The notes under the pieces were generated by a model. That model saw nothing but the letters and a program-made list of their open reading frames with translations. It ran no database searches and was not told the DNA's origin. Below, piece by piece: positions 1 to 6,298 of a stretch of 34,392 nucleotides of DNA. The position numbers were made by a program, and so were the translations under genes. Within the stretch, counting starts at the first letter, position 1. The number at the start of each line of letters is the position of its first letter. The stretch is taken from contig CAISZK010000281.1 in assembly GCA_903889915.1 (NCBI GenBank), forward strand, positions 1 through 34,392, in the 5' to 3' direction. This DNA is from an uncultured Bacteroidota bacterium (GTDB lineage: Bacteria; Bacteroidota; Bacteroidia; Bacteroidales; CG2-30-32-10).

Positions 1-247
1 ATACCTTCCGAAGATTGCCTAATACCTTTTGAAGGTATTAGCATATCTTCCTTGCGTATGCGCATATCTTCCGAAGGTTGCTTAATACCTTTTGAACGTA
101 TGCGCCTAACTTTTTGCGTACGCGCTTACCTTCCGAAGGTTGCTTAATACCTTTTGAAGGTATTAGCATATCTTCCTTGCCTATGTGCATACCTTCCGAA
201 ATCATGAGCATACCTTCTGAATTTATGTTACTATCTTCTTCCCCCAT
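1..247. repeat. 63-bp imperfect tandem repeat array
   Basis: Units begin at about 2, 65, 127 and 190 (63, 62 and 63 bp long). Each contains TACCTTCCGAAG, AATACCTTTTGAA and a CTTCCTTGCGTATGCGCA-type word, so each 63-bp unit is itself built from smaller related words. Units 1 and 3 are nearly identical. Unit 2 has lost one base, which would break a 21-codon repeat frame. The minus strand is open from 247 to 38 (69 codons, with recurring SEGM words). The frame-breaking unit length and lack of any recognisable domain make a repeat a better reading than a gene, although a small repeat protein cannot be excluded. The array runs off the left edge of the window. Confidence 0.75.
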
Positions 248-427
248 TTAAATATCATCAAGTTACAAGCATCAAACGACAATCCCTTTGCGATAGAATT
301 GCAAAATGGGGCAGTTATTTTTGAATATTGTGCCTGTAAAAGACAAACATTGTAATGTTCCTTCCCGTCCTTAACGCCAAAGAGGATGTGCCATGCGACA
401 AGTTGATATTAATATGAATTGCAATAA

Positions 428-667
428 GGAAAACAAGTACAATCTTTTTTTATCGGATTAAAAATCCTCATAATAAAACAGGACGGATTACAAATAAGTC
501 CCGGCGGCGGACAAGAGCTTTTTAAATGGGATGATGTTAATGGCGGCTGGGATGGAAAGCACGATGTTATGTATGTTTCGGCGGGGGTTTATTATTACAT
601 CATTTCTGTAACATTTGAGGATGGAAAAGTACAGGAGAAGCATGGGAGTTTAGAAGTTATAAGATGA
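428..667 (+). pseudogene. Remnant of a T9SS/gliding-motility C-terminal (CHU_C-like) domain
   Basis: The plus frame ending at the TGA at 665-667 is open back to 428 but has no plausible start. Its last ~50 codons read GQELFKWDDVNGGWDGKHD, then AGVYYYIISVTFEDGK and a short tail. This is the pattern of the C-terminal sorting/gliding domain of T9SS-secreted Bacteroidota proteins (hydrophobic strand, Trp-Asn/Asp-Gly-Trp-Asp-Gly turn, P/AGVYYY strand). The typical upstream half (F(S/T)PNxDGxND) and the whole passenger protein are missing. Upstream, from about 453, the frame runs into a CGGATT-type dispersed repeat. I read it as a decayed or displaced gene end joined to a repeat. Confidence 0.55.
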
Positions 668-926
668 TTCTGAAAAAATTATACCACCCACAAATAAGTT
701 TTGAATTTATTGCCTATCATTTTATTTTCTATCAAAGTTTAACTTTAATTCGCTTTTTGATACTTTCAAAAATATTCTGTCGTGGGAGATTTGCACAAAG
801 TACCCAGACGGATTGCAAATACCGTTCCGATGCGATGCAAATCCGGAACGGCGGTATTCAAAATTCAATGTTACGCTTGAATTGAGTGTCTTTTATGAAC
901 CAATATTTCTCCTCAGTCAACCAATT
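668..926. other. Gene-free stretch holding dispersed repeat fragments
   Basis: No supported gene. Positions 738-766 share an almost identical 28-bp word (TTAACTTTAATT, then GCTTTTTGATACTTT) with 2024-2054. Positions 807-854 hold a CGGATT/CCGTTCC/AAATCCGGA segment matching the right half of the repeat at 26147-26221. A 73-codon open frame at 664-885 crosses both repeats and has no protein-like features. Confidence 0.5.
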
Positions 927-1544
927 TTACTTAAAAATTTCAGAGAAATAACCGGGCATTAAAATTGTTATAAAGAGAACTTTTGATAAAGCCTCTGCTA
1001 TCATCAACCCGGCAATAAAAGCAACCACTGTTTTGGCTCCTTTGGTATTTGTGCAAATTCTGAAAGCACTCCACATAAGGGTTATTGTCCATGCCAGTAC
1101 AAAAAGCATGATGAAGATCATGATGATAAAACTTGCAATATCCCAATTGCCAATAGTTACCGGAGCACCCTGGTGCAGAAAAGTGTAAAGAAAATAATCA
1201 GTTACCTTTTCTGGTGGAAGGATTAATGCAAAGAACGGGACAATGATCATCGGCAGCCTTGCCAGCGACATTGTACCCAGCATATCAATAAATCGAAATC
1301 TTGTGCCTACAAGGATCAGTGCGGCAAGACTAAATATGAGTACTATACTGCCAAGCGCTATCAAACCTTCCAGCAGAAATAAAAAGATGCTGCCGGCATC
1401 ATTGAAATGTACATCAATGACACCATCAAAATGAGTGTGGCTGAAAAAACAAAGCAAGCCACTGAGGATTATGCCTGTGAAACCTGCTATGAAAGCTTTT
1501 GTTCCGGCAATGCGGTTGTAAGGGTTGAAGATATTTGTTTTCAT
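927..1544 (-). CDS. Yip1-like integral membrane protein
   Basis: A 205-residue protein with about five hydrophobic segments (roughly residues 15-35, 50-80, 92-110, 133-158 and 172-195), so it is an inner-membrane protein. The N-terminal NPYNRIAGTKAF followed by membrane spans resembles bacterial Yip1-domain proteins, which have no firmly assigned biochemical role. The start codon overlaps the stop of the upstream DUF2089 gene in an ATGA arrangement (1541-1544), so the two are very likely translationally coupled. That pairing suggests the regulator and membrane protein act together, perhaps sensing an envelope signal, but this is inference. No catalytic residues are evident. Confidence 0.7.
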   Translation of the reverse strand: MKTNIFNPYNRIAGTKAFIAGFTGIILSGLLCFFSHTHFDGVIDVHFNDAGSIFLFLLEGLIALGSIVLIFSLAALILVGTRFRFIDMLGTMSLARLPMIIVPFFALILPPEKVTDYFLYTFLHQGAPVTIGNWDIASFIIMIFIMLFVLAWTITLMWSAFRICTNTKGAKTVVAFIAGLMIAEALSKVLFITILMPGYFSEIFK

Positions 1545-1837
1545 TTTTCTTTTGTTTTATTGTAAGTGTTTTCAATGATACTGATACGTTCAATGATATC
1601 ATCAAGCATATTCCTTACAGTCGGATAGCTCAGATTAAGGTGTTTTGCCATATCCTTATTGCTGCCGCTGAACTTTACGAAGTGCAGTATAAACATCTGG
1701 TCGTCGGCCGAAAGACTGGCTAGTGGTGGAAGATCGAACAAGCCATCAACACTTGTTCCACATTGGCTGCAGGTAAGACTTTTCACTTTTAACTTTGCGC
1801 TGCAACTCGGACAATTTAATGGGAATGATTTTGACAT
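1541..1837 (-). CDS. DUF2089 family zinc-ribbon/HTH protein
   Basis: A 98-residue protein matching the DUF2089 plan. An N-terminal zinc ribbon has two CxxC knuckles (C9-P-S-C12 and C23-S-Q-C26). A leucine-rich linker follows, then a C-terminal helix-turn-helix centred on MAKHLNLSYPTVRNMLDDI (residues ~58-78), whose SYPTVRN element is typical of the family. The fold implies DNA binding and a regulatory role; the target is unknown. It is the first gene of a two-gene unit and its stop overlaps the start of the Yip1-like gene by 4 nt. Length is normal for the family, and the initiator ATG at 1837 gives a protein with no excess N-terminal sequence. Confidence 0.82.
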   Translation of the reverse strand: MSKSFPLNCPSCSAKLKVKSLTCSQCGTSVDGLFDLPPLASLSADDQMFILHFVKFSGSNKDMAKHLNLSYPTVRNMLDDIIERISIIENTYNKTKEK

Positions 1838-2304
1838 GATTTTATTTTTTCTGCAAAATTAAAATCTTTTTAATAATGTGCAAATAATTTTCAATTAAAT
1901 TTACTTTCAACTTAATTTTATTGATTTTGTCATTAATAAAATGAATAGAAACTTTGGGTTTATTGCAAACAAAAGAATCAGTACATTGCCTACTCAGAAT
2001 GCCATTTTCAGTTTAACGGAAAGATTAACTTTAATTAGCTTTTTGATACTTTTCAATAATGATCCCACTCCGATAAGTTCTTTTTACCACAAAAACACGA
2101 AAACACCAAATTTCACGAAATTGTATTTTATTAAAAACATGCATTTTGTGTTTTTTTACCCCGTTGGATATCTTTCAAATTTAATGAGTATCTTTAAAAC
2201 AGAGCTATCCCACGGGGTGAAGTGTCTTTGTGTTTTTGTGGTAATTTTCGCATTTATTACTATTCGGAGTAAACTCAATAATGTACTTTTGTAAAAATCG
2301 TAAA
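1838..2304. repeat. Intergenic region with a nested inverted repeat (arms 2084-2106 / 2222-2244)
   Basis: This gap between divergently transcribed genes contains no supported gene. The outer arms start TTACCACAAAAACAC and pair across 2084-2106 and 2222-2244 (23 bp, two mismatches). An inner pair (ACCCCGTTGGATATCT at about 2158-2173, and 2203-2219) also matches in inverse orientation with two mismatches. The nesting is asymmetric: about 50 extra bases separate the arms on the left. Positions 2024-2054 repeat a 28-bp word also found at 738-766. An open frame at 1941-2294 passes through these repeats and is not protein-like. Confidence 0.6.
2284..2291 (+). promoter_or_regulatory. Candidate -7 promoter element for the 2305 gene
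   Basis: TACTTTTG matches the Bacteroidota -7 consensus TAnnTTTG exactly and lies 13 bp before the ATG at 2305. Because it falls inside the N-terminal extension that an upstream ATG at 2281 would give, it supports the later start. No clear -33 TTTG is visible. Confidence 0.4.
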
Positions 2305-3054
2305 ATGAAAAAACTCACTCTTTCCGTCTCCCTGATGATCTTTGCAACCTGCCTGTTTGCCCAGGAGTTAAAACAACCTGCATACTTCATTGACAAGCTG
2401 CCTGTATATCCAACCACTCCCAAAGTTTATCAGCAAAAGCTGGATTCGCTTGCACCGGTTGATCTGGAGCTAAAGGCTGCTATAGATGCTTATAAAAATG
2501 CGCAAAAAACAGCCCAATCGAAAATGGATAAGGCTGCAATTGCAAAGTATTATCAAAGTATGACTCCTGCACAAATAATGGCAATGACGCAGGCAGCAAC
2601 CGCATTGATTGATACAACTAAGGAAGGTGTGGCAAAAACAATGCACAAGCTGAATTACGAATTCATTACATACCAGGATCAATATGAGAAAGAATTTGAA
2701 ACGAACATTTACCCACTTGACACCGTCATTAATTCCATGATTGGATCGGGGACTCCTGCACAAATTGCGAAGATGCATCAACTGATGACAGAAAGGAAAA
2801 CTGAATATCAAAAGATCATGGAAAAATACCTGCTTGGAGATAAAGCTTTATTCCCAAACATATTGGGCATTTTTAGAGATTATCTGACTTCAACATTAAT
2901 TGCAAAATGCGATCAAATAGAAAAGGATCAAACCCAAATGTTCAACCTGCCATACACACCTCATACCGCTGCTTTGGCAGAAATTCAGGAATATCTTGGC
3001 AAATTTGAACAGGTGATCAAAAATTTCAAAGATTATAAAGACTGGGGGATGTAA
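2305..3054 (+). CDS. Secreted helical protein of unknown family, copy 1
   Basis: I do not recognise a named family. The start at 2305 gives a classical signal peptide (MKKLTLSVSLMIFATCLFAQ) of about 20 residues; an in-frame ATG at 2281 would add eight residues that spoil it. The mature part (~230 residues) is Gln/Lys/Ala-rich and predicted largely helical, with no Cys pairs or catalytic motif. It is clearly paralogous to the minus-strand gene at 9677-10432. Both have CLFAQ(E/D)LK at the signal cleavage site, YPxxPKxYQQK near residue 40, and KYLLG, EKDQ, FNL.Y.PH, then NFKDY near the end. The two copies face each other across 6.6 kb. Its stop overlaps the convergent gene ending at 3033 by 22 bp. 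Location is probably periplasmic or cell surface; function is unknown. Confidence 0.8.
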   Translation: MKKLTLSVSLMIFATCLFAQELKQPAYFIDKLPVYPTTPKVYQQKLDSLAPVDLELKAAIDAYKNAQKTAQSKMDKAAIAKYYQSMTPAQIMAMTQAATALIDTTKEGVAKTMHKLNYEFITYQDQYEKEFETNIYPLDTVINSMIGSGTPAQIAKMHQLMTERKTEYQKIMEKYLLGDKALFPNILGIFRDYLTSTLIAKCDQIEKDQTQMFNLPYTPHTAALAEIQEYLGKFEQVIKNFKDYKDWGM

Positions 3055-3269
3055 CAACTCACTTTTCGCTCAATTTTCTTTAAAATCTTTAATGTGGTTT
3101 CAATAGGCAATGTTTCTTCATTTTCTCTTTCATTCATTAAGGCAAGAAGAGCGCTGTCCTCCTTATCATCCTGTGAAAGTAAACGTGATTTATATCCCAT
3201 TTTTTTCACAAGATCAAGAAAAAATCTCAATTCTTTTTTTGAATCAATATTTACTACTACACTTTCCAT
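3033..3269 (-). CDS. Small antitoxin-like protein, no toxin partner visible
   Basis: A 78-residue protein beginning MESVVVNIDSKKELRFFLDL, a strand-helix opening typical of short Bacteroidota antitoxin-like/DUF2683-type proteins. It has an acidic middle (SQDDKEDSALLALMNER) and a C-terminal Lys-rich helix. In such modules the toxin gene usually follows directly. Here the sequence beyond 3033 is the coding end of the convergent gene at 2305, and no RelE-like frame follows on the minus strand. The last eight residues (SCYIPQSL) are encoded inside the opposite gene's 3' end, so the original C-terminus and partner may have been lost. The family call is by resemblance only. Confidence 0.5.
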   Translation of the reverse strand: MESVVVNIDSKKELRFFLDLVKKMGYKSRLLSQDDKEDSALLALMNERENEETLPIETTLKILKKIERKVSCYIPQSL

Positions 3270-3312
3270 GATTCTTTGATATTAATTTAGATTACAAAAT
3301 TACAAAAAAAAC

Positions 3313-3736
3313 AGAACACTGATTTTTTAAGATTCCGTACATACGAAATGATCTGGACTGGTTATTGATCTTAATAGATCTTAACCATCAGTCCCGCACG
3401 TGCGCATACACGTCAAGCAAAGAATAGATAATTCGGGGCAATAGTCACGGAGTGACGGCAGTTTGGTAGTATAATTGACAAGCTATAATGTAAGTCACGG
3501 AGTGACGATAGTATAAAAAATGAAAATATTTTTTGAAGTTATATTGTTATAATAATGCCGTACCTACGGCACTTTTATTTCCTTTATTATGTTCATACAC
3601 CTATAATGTCGTCACTCCGTGACTTTTGTTTTCCTCTGCATATTATTACTACCAACATGCCGTCACTCCGTGACTATTTTGCGGAATTTCCTACCGATAG
3701 CTTGACGCCAATGCGCACGTGCGGGATCAGTGTTCT
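3313..3736. repeat. Large symmetric nested inverted-repeat structure (REP/MITE-like)
   Basis: Outer arms at 3388-3418 and 3700-3729 share the CCCGCACGTGCGCAT core. Inside them, the 13-bp palindrome GTCACGGAGTGAC occurs four times: 3444-3456 and 3494-3506 in one orientation, 3611-3623 and 3662-3674 in the other, spaced 50 and 51 bp. At the centre (3556-3571) is a perfect 7+7 palindrome, TGCCGTACCTACGGCA. Everything is symmetric about position ~3560. A further word, AGAACACTGAT, is at 3313-3323 and inverted at 3726-3736, but the left side carries an extra ~65 bp. No gene is supported in 3270-3755. It lies between two minus-strand genes and begins 20 bp past the stop of the DUF5686 gene. Confidence 0.85.
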
Positions 3737-3755
3737 ATCTTTTGGAACGCAAGTT

Positions 3756-6185
3756 TTACAAATAAAATCTCAGCGTAAACTTGTACGCAATATTCTCCTT
3801 AAAAGTAGGCATAGCGTAATAACCGTAGCGATAATAAGCGCCAACCCCTATGCCATATAATCCGGTGCTGAGAAGGTTGTTTATCTGCAGTCCCGATTCA
3901 ATAAAACCTTTGCGCAGCGTTTGAATATCCACATTAAAATGCTTGTCAGCATTGTTCAGATCTCCTATGCAAACATTGGTGGCAATGGCAAATTCGGGAG
4001 CAAACTTCTTCATGCGCAAAAGCAATTTTCCGAAACTGTGCGTGAAAAACAAGGCTGCATAACGGTTTGAAAGAAATTCGTTCATCCTCATGGTTGAAAA
4101 ACTATTTGGCGCTTCGATGGTAAACTGACGATAGCTTCCAATACCATTGAACAAATTGCAATAAGGCAGGTCACCGTCAATGTAACCGGCCTGAAACTGG
4201 AATGATGGCGTGCCCAGGCTCTTGATGAAAAATGATTTTTTGATCTTGAATTCGTACCTGTTGTAATTGAATTCTCCATTGAACAGGTTATTGAAACCCC
4301 TGATGTAATTGAAATACATTATGGGATAGTTAGTCCCCATTGACATCTTGGTGTTGGCGGTTTTAATAAATTTCTCTTTATAGCTGTAGCAAAGACCAAG
4401 ACCAAGCTCCGTGAAGTTAAAATTATTGTACAACACAGTGACATTGCCATTGCTCATTCCATAACCATAATCGTTGGTAACGGCTTTATTTATCTGGCTA
4501 AAGGTGACATCAACTTTCAGATATTTGAACGCAGAAAACTTTAAGAATGCTTGTTTCTTTTCAGTCTTATCCATCCTGATGATCATAAAATCCCTGTACT
4601 GCGAATCGCTCAGGAAATTGACATTTTCATAGAAATTTATTCCACCCGCTTCAGTGACATCATTGAAATAATCTACTCCAACGCTAATGTCATGGGCAAA
4701 AGAAATGTTGTAAGCAATATCTCCGCCGTATTTGTAAGCTTTGTCCTTAAAGCCATAGGCAAAATAACCTCCTGCCACCAGGCGTTTGCTTAGCTTGTAA
4801 TTGGTATGAATTCCCAGGCCCAGACGGAAACCTTCGTAATCATTAAAATTGATAATTCTGTCAAGGTCAAAGTTGATAAATTTGTAAGGGATATTTCCCG
4901 CCATCAGGGTTTCGAAAGTCTTCATGGTTCTGTCAAGGTTGGCTGCCTTGCCAATGCTGTCAATGATGTGATAGGTGCGTTTATCCTTTTCAGATAAACT
5001 GTCAATCCTGTAAGTTTTCCACACATTGTCCTGTGGTGTCACACTGGCATCATTGGCTTCCACTTCTATGTTTGAAAAATCACTTTTCTTCAACACAGGA
5101 TTCAGTACGATGTTCTGCAGATAACTCTTACCTTCACCAATAAGATTCACCTTATTGACCGAAATGTTTTTGAACATGAAATCGGAGTTGAGCTGCACCG
5201 GAAACCACTGTTTGTTATCAATAAGCTCGTACTTTTGTTGAATCTTTATTTCAAGTCCGCCTTCTTCAGGATTGGCAGGTTCGGCTTTCACATTCTGCAC
5301 TGCATATCCGTTCGTATTGATGTAAAGCAATCCCTTCAGTCCGTCGAAATTTCTGTTTTTATGCGGCTTGTAGGAGATGACAAAAATACTGTCCTTTCCC
5401 TGGTAGAGCGTATCTTCGATCAGGTAAAAATATTTCTCAATACTTCCTTTACTTATAGGTGTGATATAGTTTTTATCACCAATGTGAATAAGTTCATTGT
5501 AGAATGAAAACGATTGCATTTGCGTGACAAGCATTGCAAACAGGGGATCTTTAAAACCTGAGATCTTGGAAGCAATAAGCTTTTCGCTGTTCTTATCGGG
5601 ATACATGAATTTGCGTTCATACACACTTTCCATCAAAAACAAATATTGTTTCTCGAAAAAATCCTTTGTTTTTTTATAAGTAGAATCCTTTTTCAGACTG
5701 TCCTTTTTCAATGAATCAAGGTTGGCAGTGAAGACCATTTTATTGTAGGAGGTGTATGAAAATGAACCCAGCTTTTCAGGATTGTTCTTATCCTTGTTGG
5801 CAATAGCGAGTTTGATGATGCGATGGGCCGGATTCTCTCCGGGAAAAATGACAACTTCATTCAGTTTTATTTCTTTTCTTTTCAGTCCGACGACTATATG
5901 GTTTGTCTTCTCAGTTACTTTGTATTTATAGGTTTCGTAACCCACATAACTGAATTGAAGAGAATCGGTTTTTGAAACATTATTGATAGTAAAAACACCA
6001 TCAATATCCGTTTGATGAACCTGGTTGTTTTGATTTACCAGTATATTCACAAACGCAAGCGGCTCCTTTGATTGGGCATCAATAACCTTCCCTGTGATAT
6101 TCTGCGAATAAATAAATTGCGAAACACCAAAAAACACAAGGGTGAAAATGAATTTCGAATATTTTTGAAAGTAGATTTGGATCAA
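3756..6185 (-). CDS. DUF5686 family outer-membrane protein with carboxypeptidase regulatory-like domain
   Basis: An 809-residue protein with a signal peptide (residues ~1-27), then a carboxypeptidase-regulatory-like beta-sandwich (about 28-112: GKVIDAQSKEPLAFVNILV, and later FSYVGYETY). The long DUF5686 region follows, opening near residue 116 with NPAHRIIKLAIANKDKNNP. The C-terminal half alternates hydrophobic/aromatic strands and ends FTLRFYL, as expected for an outer-membrane beta-barrel related to TonB-dependent proteins. It lacks an obvious TonB plug. Length and architecture are normal for the family. The substrate is unknown; such proteins are usually placed in envelope biogenesis or uptake. 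It is a single gene, flanked downstream by the palindromic structure and upstream by CTCTAG-type words. Confidence 0.88.
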   Translation of the reverse strand: MIQIYFQKYSKFIFTLVFFGVSQFIYSQNITGKVIDAQSKEPLAFVNILVNQNNQVHQTDIDGVFTINNVSKTDSLQFSYVGYETYKYKVTEKTNHIVVGLKRKEIKLNEVVIFPGENPAHRIIKLAIANKDKNNPEKLGSFSYTSYNKMVFTANLDSLKKDSLKKDSTYKKTKDFFEKQYLFLMESVYERKFMYPDKNSEKLIASKISGFKDPLFAMLVTQMQSFSFYNELIHIGDKNYITPISKGSIEKYFYLIEDTLYQGKDSIFVISYKPHKNRNFDGLKGLLYINTNGYAVQNVKAEPANPEEGGLEIKIQQKYELIDNKQWFPVQLNSDFMFKNISVNKVNLIGEGKSYLQNIVLNPVLKKSDFSNIEVEANDASVTPQDNVWKTYRIDSLSEKDKRTYHIIDSIGKAANLDRTMKTFETLMAGNIPYKFINFDLDRIINFNDYEGFRLGLGIHTNYKLSKRLVAGGYFAYGFKDKAYKYGGDIAYNISFAHDISVGVDYFNDVTEAGGINFYENVNFLSDSQYRDFMIIRMDKTEKKQAFLKFSAFKYLKVDVTFSQINKAVTNDYGYGMSNGNVTVLYNNFNFTELGLGLCYSYKEKFIKTANTKMSMGTNYPIMYFNYIRGFNNLFNGEFNYNRYEFKIKKSFFIKSLGTPSFQFQAGYIDGDLPYCNLFNGIGSYRQFTIEAPNSFSTMRMNEFLSNRYAALFFTHSFGKLLLRMKKFAPEFAIATNVCIGDLNNADKHFNVDIQTLRKGFIESGLQINNLLSTGLYGIGVGAYYRYGYYAMPTFKENIAYKFTLRFYL

Positions 6186-6196
6186 AGGAAAAGTTT

Positions 6197-6298
6197 AAAA
6201 TGTTAGTAGTTTGTTGTTAGTAGTTAGTTGTTTGTTGTTGTTCAAAGCTTCCCAAACTCTAGACACTCTAGACACTTTAGTACACTTTAGCACACTTA
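6197..6298. repeat. Short-period word array (CTCTAGAC/CTTTAGNAC), locus 1
   Basis: A GTTAGTAGTTTGTTG-type stretch (6200-6237) is followed by four units at 6256-6293: two 9-bp units ACTCTAGAC, then two 10-bp units ACTTTAGTAC and ACTTTAGCAC. The array ends inside the TAA stop codon of the gene at 6296-7588. A composite of the same order (TTGTTTGTTGTT, TTCAAAG, CTTTAGCACACTT) recurs at 30124-30200. Confidence 0.75.

Noticed and set aside
664-885. 73-codon plus-strand frame
   Set aside because: It overlaps the end of the sorting-domain remnant and crosses two dispersed repeats; no protein features.
1941-2294. 117-codon plus-strand frame
   Set aside because: It spans the nested inverted repeat at 2084-2244 and overlaps the start of the 2305 gene in another frame; low-complexity translation.
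2281-2304. Upstream ATG for the secreted helical protein
   Set aside because: It adds MYFCKNRK before a perfect signal peptide and overlaps a TAnnTTTG promoter element; the paralogue begins at the equivalent of 2305.
3444-3674. Possible CRISPR array (four similar 13-bp repeats with ~37-bp spacers)
   Set aside because: The repeats are too short, are palindromic, and face each other in two orientations about a centre. There are no cas genes. A REP/MITE-like structure fits better.
3555-3860. 101-codon plus-strand frame containing repeated SLRDYF/YLRHF words
   Set aside because: The repeated words come from the GTCACTCCGTGAC and CCTACGG palindromes being translated; the frame then runs antisense into the DUF5686 gene.
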